Of a stretch of 64,000 bases of DNA, positions 10,598-20,942 are shown piece after piece; position 1 is the stretch's first letter, and each line of letters begins with the position of its first letter. A program made the position numbers and the translations under genes. Source of the DNA: Corythucha ciliata (lineage: Eukaryota > Arthropoda > Insecta > Hemiptera > Tingidae); contig CM075939.1 in NCBI GenBank assembly GCA_038030265.1, positions 48,589,253 through 48,653,252 of the forward strand, read 5' to 3'. The notes beneath the pieces were generated by a model. The model was given only the letters and a program-made list of their open reading frames with translations, was not told where the DNA came from and did no database searches.

Positions 10598-11067
10598 CCA
10601 ATTTGAAAAGCGCAAACCGTCTTTTTTTACAATTTTTTGGCGCGATTAGTCAGCTTAGCCTGTGCGAATGGTCAATTTTGCCATTTTGAAAGCAGGTATA
10701 ATCTGTTTAGGCATTTTCGGAGCGCGATTAGTCAGCTTAGCCTGTGCGAATGGTCAATTTTGCCATTTTGAAAGCAGGTATAATCTGTTTAGGCATTTTC
10801 GGAGCGCGAACCATCAGTTTAGTCAATTTTTAAGTGCGCGCTTGGCCATTTTCAGGGCAGGGTTCTCTCTCGAGCCTTTCTCTTGAGCGAAAATCCACAG
10901 AACTGGTTTTATTTTTTAAAAGCAAAGACCACGAAATGAGGGTTTGTAGAACGCCAAAATGATGAAATTTGGTTTTTGGAAGGGCCAAACGTATGTTGAT
11001 TGGTTTTGGATCGGACTGTGTTGCGCCGACTGTTTCGGATTGTGGCGTGAATGTCAAAGATATTTTA
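10598..11067 (+). repeat. Second copy of the array's left flank, with an internal 82-bp duplication
   Basis: Sequence from CCAATTTGAAAAGCGC to AAAGATATTTTA repeats 8325-8712 with few changes. It is 82 bp longer because the CGCGATTAGTCAGC segment is present twice in tandem (10641 and 10723). The junction with the truncated array unit shares only the bases CC, suggesting joining at microhomology. After 11067 the sequence diverges from the left copy, which runs into the array at that point. Confidence 0.85.
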
Positions 11068-11135
11068 GTGAAATGTTGGCATTGGGATGTGTGGGAGTGA
11101 TTCAGTGGATGAAAAAGCTGTTTTTTTCTCCGAAT

Positions 11136-11249
11136 TAGTAATGTACGAGACCGAGACTTACGCATCTCGGTCTCGGTCATTAGGAAGATGATCTCGGTCT
11201 CGGTCTCGTACTACTTGAAAAGTGGGTCTCGGTCTCGGTCCCATCTCTA
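11136..11249. mobile_element. Short palindromic element rich in GAGACCGAGAC (hAT-MITE-like)
   Basis: The element starts TAGTAATGTACGAGACCGAG and ends GGTCTCGGTCCCATCTCTA, so its ends are inverted copies of the type TAG-N-RATG followed by GAGACC units. Internal GAGACCGAGAC and GTCTCGGTCTC stretches would fold into strong hairpins. Related sequences lie at about 16100-16242, 54958-55075 and 57890-57975. The TAGNGATG-type ends fit hAT elements, but no 8-bp target duplication was found for this copy. Confidence 0.5.
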
Positions 11250-11289
11250 AAGTCTATTGATAGAATGGTGGTGGGAGGAATCAAAACCC

Positions 11290-12310
11290 TACAATTATTT
11301 TACATTTTTTACACTTCAGCACCGCATTAGCAATTTTGTTTTATTTTCAGCATAGATTAGCGCTTCTCCTCACGATCTAGGCATGAATCAGCGGTGTTTC
11401 TTATCTTATGGCATGAATTTGCCGATTTTTTTTTTTAATTTTATCCACAAAGTTGCCTTTGGAAGGCGAGTATATAAGTAAAAATTTTACCACACTTTGT
11501 CCGCGAATTGGTGATTTTCCTCAAGTTTAGCCGCGAACTACCTCTTTTTCTCAATTTTAGCACCGCAGTATCGCTCATCACCCGTGGACACGCAAATATT
11601 CTCAATTTTAGCCGTGAATTGGAGTTTTCCGCAATTTTAGCCGCAGATTAGCAATTTTGCCATTATTAGCAGCGGATCAGCACTTTTTATTAATTTGAGC
11701 TTATCCTTGAAGCTTGCAGAAGCTGCGGATTTTTGTTTTATCAATTTTAGCAGCGAATAAGGGCCATGGCTGAATGGTTGCAGACCAATGCCAAAAAGAG
11801 CTGCATTTCATTTTGTATCCGTTTTTAGGAATTTGCAGCAATTTTTCTCAGCTTCATTGGCTATTGAATAGCGTTTTGTGCTATTTTTGTAGAGAATTAA
11901 CATCTATTCACTTTTTATTTGCGAATTATGCGATATATAAGAATTTTTATACGCAATTTCAGTTGTGAATTTGCCATTTTTGCGCAATTTTAACCCTATT
12001 TAACGTTGTTTTTGTCAATATTAGCCGCGACTTTTTTCACCTGCAAATCCTTGAATTATTAGCGTCGCGTTTCTTCAATTTTAGCCGCGGGCAGAGCCTA
12101 AAAACAACACTTTTGCGTTCATTTTTACATTTTAGCCCTTTGAATATGGCCCGCACACACCGCGAATCAGCGATTTTTTCTCTGGAAGTTGGATCGTGAG
12201 ACCACGAATCAGCGCGCAGTTATAGCCTCGAATATTAGCGCTTTTCGGCGTTTTTGCCGTGTCATCAAGTTTCACATTGACGATCAGCTCATTAGTGCGC
12301 TTGAGGACCT
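11290..12310 (+). repeat. ~30-bp repeat array, subfamily A, plus orientation
   Basis: Many diverged units of the TCAATTTTAGCCGCGAATT type are present, for example 'ctcaattttagccgtgaatt' near 11604 and 'tcaattttagccgcgggcag' near 12074. Spacing is about 30 bp but irregular. ORFs such as 11774-11968 and 12189-12464 are read-throughs of the repeats. Confidence 0.7.
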
Positions 12311-12749
12311 AACGAAACAGAGGACGTTGTACTTTTCCCATTTTTGCCGCAAATTTTCCTCGAGAAGGCGCGAATTTAAAAAAACAAAAAAAAAATTGGG
12401 CCGTCAGAAGCGCTTTTGGGGACTCAATCGAATATTCCAGACAGCCCACACTCTTTGCTCATAATCGCTTCCAACAGTTGAAACGTTAGGGGAGGCTGAA
12501 ATTCGTGGGAAGGAGCTAAATCCCTTGTTCAAACATCCAACCTTTTCTCATTAATGTACCTTACATCCATGAATATAGAACCCTCATTTTCCCGTATTTA
12601 AGCTCTTCAGGGGCCCTGTCAGATAGGGGACCTCGTATTTTGAGCCTAAATAATTTGGGGTTTTCGTTTTTGATCCGGAACCCACCGGAAAGGTGGGGAG
12701 TCTCTTGCTAATCCGCACTCAAAATACAATGTAGTGATGACCCCTGATT

Positions 12750-13745
12750 CTCGGTTAAATTTGAGAAAAAAAAACGCTAATTCATCGCTATATGTGAATA
12801 CAAAGTTAATTCGCTGCTAAAATGGGAAAAAATACTTTGTTTTTTTCGACTAGGATTTGCGATTTTTTCACATTTAACCATGAGTTAGTTTTCCCCATTT
12901 TATCAGCGAATTAGTGATTTTTCGCAAGCATAAATTCGCAGTTTGCTGCTAAAATTGAGAAACATTGCTAATTCGCTGCTAAAATGGGGAAAAAGTGCTA
13001 ACTCGCATGGCTAAATGTGATAAAATCGCATATTCGTGGCCAAAATTAAGAAGTGCTAATTCACGGGTAAAAATGAGTAAAGTGCGAATTTATTGCTACA
13101 TTGCTACATGTTACGTGAATGCATCATCAATAAATAATCACTAACTCAATTTTAAGCTGATTTCATTTTAAGCTGGGCTCATTTTAAGCTGAAATTGAGA
13201 GAACGCCAATTCGTGATTTTTAGAGTCATCGCTGAAATTGAGATAAGGCGCTAATTCAGGGCTAAACATGAGAAAAGGGCTAATTTATTGCTACATGGGA
13301 ATAAAACCTTGCCAATTCGCTGGCAATGTGTACGGATAAAAAGTGATAATTTGCTGCTAAAAATAATAAAATAGCTATAATTGGCTGATAAAATGGAGAA
13401 AAAGTTCTAACTCGAGAAAAAAGCGATAATTTGCGGCGTATGCTAATTTACAGCCAAAATTGACAAAATTCACGGTTTTAACGGCCGCTTCGTTTCTGAG
13501 ATAAAGTACTAAGGCATGACTAAAGCAAAAAAAATTGCTAATTCGTCGCTGAAATCGAGAAAGACTCGTATAATGTCGACTAAAAGTGAAAAGTGATAAT
13601 TGAGAAAAAGTGCCCATTCACCGCTATAAAGTTAAGAAAACGCTACTATAGCGGATAAAAAATGAGAAAAATAGCTGATTCACGTCTAACATTGAGAAAA
13701 AACGCCAATTCTTGGCTAAAAGAGGAAAAATCGCTAGTTCATGGC
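12750..13745 (-). repeat. ~30-bp repeat array, subfamily A, minus orientation
   Basis: The same unit appears in reverse: 'cgctaattcatcgc' near 12774 and 'gctaattcgctgctaaaatg' near 12970, about every 30 bp. Together with 11290-12310 this makes a large inverted pair of arrays around a ~440-bp spacer (12310-12750) in which I recognise nothing. Confidence 0.75.
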
Positions 13746-14254
13746 AGGGTCTTAGCCAGCCATTGATCCATAGTGGTGGGTATCTTGACGTAAGGACAAG
13801 TCAGATGCATTCCAATGCCTATATTTGGGGGATGAGTTCCCCAAGAAAGAGAACTCGCTAATAGCCAATCAATTATAACGCTAGGTAAACTGACGCGAGA
13901 TATCGCCAATTCGACCCCTGAAACTGAATTAGCACAGTTAAATGGTCGGGAACCGTCAAAACCTAACGTTTCTGCTGTAAAATGTCTTTTTTGCACTCTG
14001 TTTCGAAATTTACGTCGAATAACTGACAATTTATACCTAGTGATGGGTTTACACCGGGAAAATAAAAATTCGGGTTTTTTCCCTGGGAAAATACCGGGGA
14101 AAAAACCCAATTTGGGAAAATACTGGGTTTTTATTCGTTTTTCACTCAATGTTGCAACAGACTCAGCAAATGAATAATAAAAAAACGACTGTAGGTATTT
14201 ATTGCACCAATAGAATCATACGAACTCTCTGTTTGCACAAAAATGGTTAAAATT

Positions 14255-15270
14255 CTAGCCGTTACTGAAGACAAAGCTGAAGCCGAGCCTTGCCACCAAA
14301 TTTCCATTAATTTTTATATTGGAATTCATCGCCTGAGGTTTCCTCGTTTGATGACGATGACGATGATTCAGATGACTTTGCCTCAGTTTTGTTGGGCCTT
14401 TGAAAAATGAAGTGTGAATTTGCCTGCCGAACCTGTTTTCGGTATCCCAGCGTCCAAGAAGGTTTGAGGAGTCACTGCTTTCTTTATTACTTTTTCGACG
14501 ATTTTGAATTTTCCAATTGTGGGACAGACAGGTCAGTTTTCCGGCTTGATCAGTCGTTAAACGGTTTCTTTTTTTGCTGTTCATTCAAGAAAACGTGCTA
14601 AAGGATCTTTCTGTCGCAGCTGATAAAATTCTAACCGCAACGAAAAACAAAGTTGAAGTCGAACAAAGTCCTTGCCACCAAACACTTGGCGTGACCGCCG
14701 AGGCACTTTCCCACAAAATGTCTTCCCCCAGAGTCCATCTTTGGAACGATAGTTGGCCAAAACTTTCATCTGAGTGGCAACCTTATGAATTTTTCTTTTT
14801 TCTTTATGTGTCCCAGCAATTAATTAATTGCAAATTAGACGACCCTTGTCTTGGGACTTTTCAAGGGACTTAAAACAAATATTAAGTATTTAGCTTCAAT
14901 AAAAAGTTTAATTCTTTATTTTCAGCCTCCCCACTTCCTCGAATTCACTGCATTGTGACTAGGATGGTGCGGTGAGGGGGGAGTAATCCCTTGAAAAGTC
15001 CCAAGACAAGGGTCGTCTAATTTGCAATTACTTATGAATTTTTCATGCCTTCTATGTGCTCGTCTTGCTCAGCAGCGTCCCCTATGATGATGGGTCCAGG
15101 AGTGCCGCAGCGTAATGAATACTACTTTTAACGCTGGAGTCTATTCTGTCTTTCAGTTTTCGTAGAATCAGGGACTGTTCATTCTTGGAAAGTGGCGACC
15201 GAGGTAAATTTTTAGCGAGCTTTAGCTCAATGTGGCGTAATGCGAGATGAATTATCTCTATGGAGCAGAT
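14255..15270 (-). pseudogene. hAT transposase remnant (C-terminal part)
   Basis: On the minus strand, sequence near 15110-15160 encodes IHYAAALLDPSS, matching the A-x-L-L-D-P motif of hAT transposases. The frame is then interrupted by a stop and by the nested MITE. Near 14590-14720 it reads TPSVWWQGLCSTSTL then AVRILSAATERSFSTFS, the hAT C-terminal dimerisation region. A TGA stop follows and the next piece begins NSKKRNRLTTDQAGKL, the expected continuation, running open to 14255. The N-terminal BED finger and the first catalytic residues are not visible. It cannot encode an active enzyme. Confidence 0.8.
14826..15029. mobile_element. MITE with perfect 43-bp terminal inverted repeats
   Basis: Positions 14826-14868 and 14987-15029 are exact reverse complements (43 of 43 by eye), starting AATTGCAAATTAGACGACCC. 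The interior contains, inverted, the same GGCTGAAAATAAAGAAT and CTCACCGCACCA sequences found in the 437-bp tandem unit at 8713-10599. The two therefore share ancestry. Perfect ends inside a decayed hAT element indicate recent insertion or ongoing homogenisation. The target duplication is ambiguous because the flank is itself AATT-rich. Confidence 0.85.
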
Positions 15271-15499
15271 AGATACTTCTCAGAGTTGAGGGAAAGGTTA
15301 CAAGAGGCTGCGCGAGGAAAAAAACTCACGCTTCGAGGCTGAATTCTCTAATTTCTGCAGTGATAAGTTCTATTCAAATTGAACGAATAAAAACCCAATT
15401 CGGGTGGGAAAATACTTTCTTGGGAAAAAACCGGGTTTTTTCCCAAAAAACGGGAATATTCCCAATGGGTTTTTTCCCTTGACCCATCACTATTTATAC

Positions 15500-15880
15500 C
15501 CCAGAAACTGATATTTTTGTAATTGAACGTGGAATTTTCGTCTCCTGGGATGGTAACTGCGGTATTTTAGTCCCCCAAACTGGACGTTTCCGTCGTAGAG
15601 GCAAATGGTTTTTTCAGCAACAAACGTGGCCACGAAATTGGGTTTTCAGCAACATCCGAAGAACCACGACATTGGGTTTATTGTGAGACGGAACTGGGAA
15701 AATGATGGGATTTTAGCAAGAAAAATCTACGAAATGGTTTTTTAGAGTGCGAAATCAGTGAAAATGTTTTTGTTTTTAATCAGTCGGACCTGCTAAAATG
15801 GGTTTTAAGTGCGCAAAACCCGTGAAATTAGTAGGTAGTGAGCGAAATTCGGTAAAAGAGGGAGCCCAATGTTATCCCGG
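15500..15880. repeat. ~30-bp repeat field resuming after the hAT insertion
   Basis: Units such as 'cacgaaattgggttttcagc' (about 15633) and 'cacgacattgggttta' (about 15663) recur at about 30 bp. They continue the field that ends at the hAT left flank (13880-14037), so the hAT element inserted into it. The small ORF at 15798-16025 is a read-through. Confidence 0.5.
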
Positions 15881-16034
15881 GGCAAGGGCCCCAACTTTAT
15901 TAAAGACGGTCCTGTTCAAAACGAACCGAATTCGGGACTGTTTTCGGTCTGGACTAAAGACCGGAACCGGTTTCACCCATAGGCTGGAGAAGGGGAGCCT
16001 ATCGGGGCGGGGGGGGGAGGATTGATTTCATTTT

Positions 16035-16242
16035 TGTGTAAAAAGATCTATATACCGGCACTTGATGCATCATACATATTTCATTCTATATTCATTCTAT
16101 GTGCTGTTTCGATTAGACAGAGACCGGTCCCCGACCGGGGGTTTCGGTCTCGGTACGAGAGTAGTGTTATTGATCTCGATCTGGGTTCAGAAAATGCAAT
16201 CTCGATCTCTGTCACGGTCTCGGCTTGGACGATGCATCACTA
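16035..16242. mobile_element. GAGACC-rich element with hAT-like end
   Basis: The right end reads GATGCATCACTA at 16242, the inverted form of TAGTGATGCA as at 54961. The interior has repeated CGGTCTCGG and GATCTCGATCT-type motifs. The left part, with ATCTATATACCGGCACTTG, matches the reverse complement of 55035-55075. It is therefore a second, inverted and longer member of the family seen at 54958-55075. No transposase is visible. Confidence 0.5.
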
Positions 16243-16339
16243 TTCCAATGGACTGTGTGACGCTTATACGATCGTCGCCCCCCGGGGCGCTCGATCTGAT
16301 CTGGCTAAAATCGAGTCTGGGAAAGAGAGACCCGGCTCA

Positions 16340-16640
16340 CCGGGGCTGATTTTTCACAATTTTAGATTCGAATGAGCGTTTTTTGACAATTTTTGCCACG
16401 AATTACCGTTTGTCTAGTACATTTTTAACAGCGAATTTTGGATTGTCTCAATTGCAGCTGTGAAGTTGCAGCTCGCTCCATCTCTAGTCTCTAGCATTGA
16501 ATGCACGGTTTGAATCTGTCAAATTTTCACCTATTCAATTAGTTCCAGGGAACGTAGCAGCTTTGCTTTCGCCGCTTGAATCATTTCAGGGCATGTTTTT
16601 TTTAATGCTTTTCCTCATAATTTAACGCATTTTGCAGTAT
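16340..16640 (+). repeat. ~30-bp repeat field, subfamily A, plus orientation
   Basis: Diverged units are seen near 16345 ('cacaattttagattcgaatg') and 16387 ('acaatttttgccacgaatta'). They become hard to follow after about 16480. Confidence 0.5.
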
Positions 16641-18300
16641 AAACCCCCAGGTATGAGAGGTTTACATTTATACAGAGGAATAATAGAATCAGTGTGGAAA
16701 GGACACCTATCACGGGAGAAACGCTTGGCTTTTTTTCAACCCCCCGTCAAGCTTTTAGAATTTATTAAAATTAAAGGACTGGATGGAGGGAGAGCGTTTG
16801 TCTTTATGAAATATCACCCAGTGTATATGAAAAGCTGGAGAGACTTTTTCTCGTAAATTGCTTTGTCAGAAACTGTTCATTGTCAATGTTGAAGTGAAAA
16901 ATAGTCGTCAAGTCCTTTTTATTCATGTTTAGCCGTTTTTGTGATTTACTTTTAACAGCAGTGATGATGAGGTGACAAAAATCAAAACTCTTAATGATCA
17001 ACTTGAAGGGAACGTCCCACTTCAACTTTAAACAATTGTCTTCCAGCACCACCCCAACCATTTTTTTTTGTTTTTTTTTAGCGTACTATGACCTTTTAAA
17101 AAATTGTTGAGAGTGAGATTTTGTCTATTTGAGCATCCTTTACAGTCTCACCCAACCCCCGCGGCATCACTCAATCCGGCATTCAACCATAGATCATCTT
17201 TACACCAACGTGGCTCGGCCATAGGCGTAATCTTCTACCCTTTCACCTTTCCCCCTTCACCATCACGTTTGCACCTTACCATCGCCCCTTTTTTCCATAT
17301 CTTTCTAGCCATTTTATTCCCCCCCCCCCCATTACTTTCCTCGAAATCCCAGTTGGATGGAAGTGCAAAAAAGAAGGTTGATCTATAATACCGACCCCTC
17401 CACCACGCTTCTTGATGTTTCTGTTCCACTGTTTTATAGAAAGAGGTCGAGTTTTTGGTTCACGTGACGATAAACTTTTTAAATTAACCCCCGGCGAAAA
17501 CCCAGTTTCGAGTCCCTTTTTTTCTGGCGATTTGAATCTTGCAGCGCCCCAAAAACTTTTATCCCCCAGATACTCATTATCATCAACTTGGTATTTCTTA
17601 TTTTATTGTAAGTTTAAAATAAGGGACTTTCTCAGCTTCATTTCAAACTCCACTTCTATTATAATTTAATTCTTGCAAACTCAATGAAATTTCACGACTT
17701 GAGAAAAAGGGGGAGCGCCGTAGAATAGGGTCAGCGAGAAATTAATAGGATGTGACCCTATTAAACAACAATCATCTCCGTCTACGTTAAAAATGAAGGA
17801 ACGGAGCATGAAAGAACTGCCGAATAACATGATTTAACCACTTAAAAGAGACAATTAAATATTGTTCTTACGCTGGAGGAGAATACCAGAGACCCGAGAT
17901 TGCCCCTTTTGATATTATTCCAACGTGGGTGGTGGTGGTGGTGGTGGTATGGGGGGTAGGCAATGGGATTTTCATTTTACGAACAAAGTTGCCTCGCTAT
18001 TAAATCAAAACTCAACAATTCCTCCCCGCCACCACCACCATTCAGTCTCGAAGCTTTTCGTATAATAAAACCGTGGAAAATTCATCAGGTCTGCTGTATT
18101 TCATTGTTTCAGACTCAATTTTCTTCACCATTGGTCAAGGGTAAAATTTTGATTTCGGGTGCTTTGTGTCTTCAGTGGTGGACCACACCCAGTCAGAGGG
18201 TGCCGTTCTCATCTTTCGCTACTGTTTCATGTTTCGTAATTACATTCCGTTGGGTTGATCCTTTAATCCTCGGATGGCGATGAATTCATATGTGAGAGGC
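16640..18300. other. Unassigned intergenic DNA
   Basis: A 74-codon ORF at 16632-16856 lies after a TTTTGCAG that could be a splice acceptor, but it resembles nothing I know. C runs occur near 17320, and a GGT/GGTGGT microsatellite lies at about 17928-17947 with a CCACCACCA stretch near 18027. No transposon ends were recognised. Confidence 0.4.
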
Positions 18301-18309
18301 AAAAACTCT

Positions 18310-20793
18310 TCAATTTTTAATTGAACTGCCCATTCCTCCGACTGAGCGTTCGGGTTGTTCATCTGTTGAATCCACAGATTCGGAGTTTAACGGTGAGTTT
18401 GTTTCAACTTTGTTGTCTGCGATTTCGATTTCCTCCTCATCAGGGGTGTCATCGTGAATTTCATTTTCACGTGTTTGTAGTGAAGGATTTTCTTCATTTT
18501 CCTGGTAGGGCGTTGTTACGTCGTCGAGAAAAATGATTTTGGAAGGAATTTCTTTTTTATTTTCAGTCAAACCGAGTTGTAAAGTTGCTTCACTTTCGAG
18601 AAATACGGCGTTTCTACTGATAATAAGTTGTTTAGTTTTAGGGTCAATGAAACGGTAACCTTTAAGGCCTGTTCACAAGCTCTATGTTTGTGTTGTGCGG
18701 TGTCTATGCAACCTATCAAAATGCTTCATTTTTCGAGGGAATAAATTTGTTTGGTTCCATAGACTCCACACAACGCAAACATAGAGCTTGTGAACGGGTC
18801 TTTAGTGTCTGTGCAGTAACCCGTGAAAGTGAGTTTCCGTGATTTTGGATCCCAATTTTTTTTTTAGTGGGATATAGACCATAGCGTCAATGCCAAAGAT
18901 GCGTAAGTGACCTAATTCGGGTTTTTTACGTTCCCATATTTCGTATGGGGTTTTTCCTCCTAAGGCTCGTGCAGGTGAACGATTGACGAGATATGCAGCT
19001 GTGGATACGGCTTCAGCCCAGTACTCTTTGCTCAAGCCAGCGTCAAGTAGCATGGTTCGAGCTTTATCGACGAGAGTCCTATTCATTTTTTTCTGCTGTG
19101 CCGTTCTGTGATGGGGAGTAAGGACAGGTTTTTTGATGTTTAATCCCAGCTTTGGTGAACATGGATTTTATTGTTTGGTTAACGTATTCTGTGCCGTTGC
19201 CTGTCCGAAAGCATTTGATTTTTCTTTCTTTTTGGCGTTCGACGAGAGAAATGAACTCTTGGATGCATTCGGTGACTTGATTTTTATTAGTCAAAAAATA
19301 GATAGTTACGTATCGCGAGTGATCGTCAATCAGTGGTAGGAAGTAAACACTGCCTCCTATTGATTTTATTTCCATCGGTCCTGACAGGTCAGAATGGATT
19401 AAATCGAGAATATTATGGGTGCGATTACCGCGGCTTTTGTAGGGTTGGCGTGGCTGTTTTCCCATTAAACATAATTCACAGTTGCCGTTCATTTTCGTGG
19501 TGCCATCGATTCCGGTGGAATTTAGCTTTAAGAATTCAAGGCCTTTAGAGTTTAGATGTCCTAACCTTCGATGCCATAATGCTTCTTTTGTATGAGCAAA
19601 ATATATCTGAGGTGTGATGTTTGGAGTGGTGTTCTGGTGTTCAGTTGATAAATCCCGTTTTCTTCACGTGCGGTAGCGACGACAGTACCGTTGGTGTTCA
19701 AAATTTTACCTCCGTCTGTATCGAAGATGACAGTATTGCCATTATGAACAATTTTGCTTACCGAGAGTAGGTTAGCTGCAGCGTTTGGGATATATAGCGT
19801 GTTTTTCACTTCAACTTCAGTTGTAGTACCATCTTCACCATTGACTTCCAGGGTGGTAGTTCCATTTAATTCGGCAATCATTCGACTGTTGTCGGCGGCT
19901 GTGATTTTTGTATTGTCAGGTGCGTTAGACGTGAGTAGTTGTTTATCATTTGTTATGTGATTTGAAGCGCCTGAGTCTAAAAACCATGTAGCTGACGATT
20001 TCTTTGAATTCATCATATAACAGGCGAACCAGGCATTTTTCTTGCCTTTGTTTTGTAAGTTCGAACCGAAACGGTATTGATTTTGGTTCTGGATCGAGTG
20101 AGAACTGTTAGTCGATGAATCTTTAGTGCGATTCTTCTCTTTGCAGTTATACTGCCGACAATATCGGGCCAAGTGTCCGATTTTTGAGCAAAGTTGACAT
20201 TTTGGACAAGATTTGTGCGTGAAGAGAGCCGATGGGTCATTTGCGGATTTGGATTCATTTATTGAAGTTGAAGCCACTCCTTGTAACAACTGAACCTTTA
20301 CAAAGTCACCAGTTATTTTTTTACCTGACCCTTGAAGTCCCATTATCATAGGTTTGAAGTGCTCGGGTAGACCTGCGAGTAATAAGGAACCTACCCATTC
20401 TTCACTCACTTGAAATTGAATTTCGTTTAGTTTTTGAGCTGCAGATAAAATGTGCCCGCAGTACTCGTCCATTGATTTGAAATTTTCTAGTCTAGCATTG
20501 CATAATTTTCGCAATAGGCTTACTCTTCTTGTTAATCCGGAATCTTCGAAAGCGTGGGAGAGAGCGGTCCACACTTCCTTTGACGTTTTAGCGTTCGAGA
20601 TATGAGGAAAGTTGATTTTGTCAACCAAAAGAATCAAACGAGCTCTTGCCTTTCTGTCTTTCTTTTCGTCTTCTTCGGTACCTTGCACTACATCCCATAG
20701 ATCTTCAGTTTCAAGGAGTGCTTGAGTGGCGAATTTCCAAGAATTGAAATTTTCCCGTCCGACCAGTTTTTCGACTTGTGTGCTCGAATTCAT
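18310..20793 (-). pseudogene. Ty1/copia retrotransposon, gag-protease-integrase part, broken
   Basis: The minus strand starts at 20793 with a 410-codon frame. The copia-type gag begins MNSSTQVEKLVGRENFNSWK and contains a CCHC knuckle, CQLCSKIGHLARYC (about residues 202-215). The aspartic protease motif follows (WFLDSGASNHIT). A frameshift near 19640 leads to the integrase: the HHCC zinc region (LWHRRLGH ... CELCLMGK) and the core with HSDLSGP and IDDHSRY. The second catalytic site reads RTGNGTEY where copia integrases have a D before NG, so that Asp is Gly here. Another shift near 19080 separates the QNGTAEK region from MNRTLVDKARTMLL. A MITE interrupts the frame at 18665-18801. Downstream, an acidic linker ends at 18310. 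Reverse transcriptase and RNase H are absent, and so is the 3' LTR. It is a dead, 3'-truncated copy. Confidence 0.92.
18665..18801. mobile_element. PIF/Harbinger-like MITE inside the copia element
   Basis: The ends AGGCCTGTTCACAAG and, inverted, AGACCCGTTCACAAG belong to near-perfect terminal repeats of about 50 bp, continuing CTCTATGTTTG. The 3-bp direct repeat TTA flanks it (18662-18664 and 18802-18804), equal to TAA on the other strand, the usual Harbinger target. Removing the 137 bp and one TTA makes the copia frame continuous across the site, which confirms the exact insertion boundaries. No internal ORF. Confidence 0.88.
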
Positions 20794-20931
20794 TTTTATT
20801 TTGTTTATTATAGGATAAACTTGTAACGGAAATGAAACGAGTAACGGGAAAGGATCGCGGAGAAACTTTTACGCGCACTGATTTAAAAGGGAACACGAAC
20901 TATAGAAATTTTGTACATTACTTCTCAAAAA

Positions 20932-20942
20932 GGGCCATAACC
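20932..20942 (-). other. copia-type primer-binding site
   Basis: On the minus strand GGTTATGGCCC directly follows an LTR ending in CAACA. Copia elements prime with a half-molecule of initiator methionine tRNA at a GGTTATGGGCCC-like site right after the LTR. One G is missing from the run here. Confidence 0.8.

Larger units (their letters stand above)
8713..10599 (+). repeat. Tandem array of a 437-bp unit, four full copies and a partial one
   Basis: The marker TTGAGCTTTAGATGACCC begins at 8716, 9161, 9598, 10035 and 10472, giving periods of 445, 437, 437 and 437 bp. The first unit is longer because of an 8-bp duplication near 8820. The last unit stops at 10599 inside CTCCTCACC and joins directly to a copy of the left flank. 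Within each unit a ~70-bp subrepeat starting GGGGAATACTCCCCTCCTCA occurs twice. The unit then carries GGCTGAAAATAAAG, a minus-strand tRNA-like gene and a 14-bp inverted repeat around it. The copies are nearly identical, so the array is recent or kept uniform. Confidence 0.92.
14038..15492. mobile_element. hAT-superfamily transposon, degenerate, with 8-bp target duplication
   Basis: The left end is TAGTGATGGGTTTACACC at 14038 and the right end is the inverted GACCCATCACTA finishing at 15492. The flanks are direct repeats of TTTATACC at 14030-14037 and 15493-15500. An 8-bp target duplication with TAGNG-type ends is diagnostic of hAT elements. Both subterminal regions carry GGGAAAATAC and GGGTTTTTTCCC-type motifs in inverted arrangement over about 100 bp. 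The interior holds a decayed transposase on the minus strand, and a 204-bp MITE is nested at 14826-15029. Without the MITE the element is about 1.25 kb, so it is internally deleted. Confidence 0.9.

Noticed and set aside
10830..11180. 116-codon minus-strand ORF shared with 8475-8702
   Set aside because: The two ORFs are similar only because the underlying 388-bp flank is duplicated. They show no protein-like features.
16632..16856. ORF after TTTTGCAG as a host exon
   Set aside because: The 74 codons resemble no known protein, no partner exon or splice donor was found, and the ORF is short enough to be chance.
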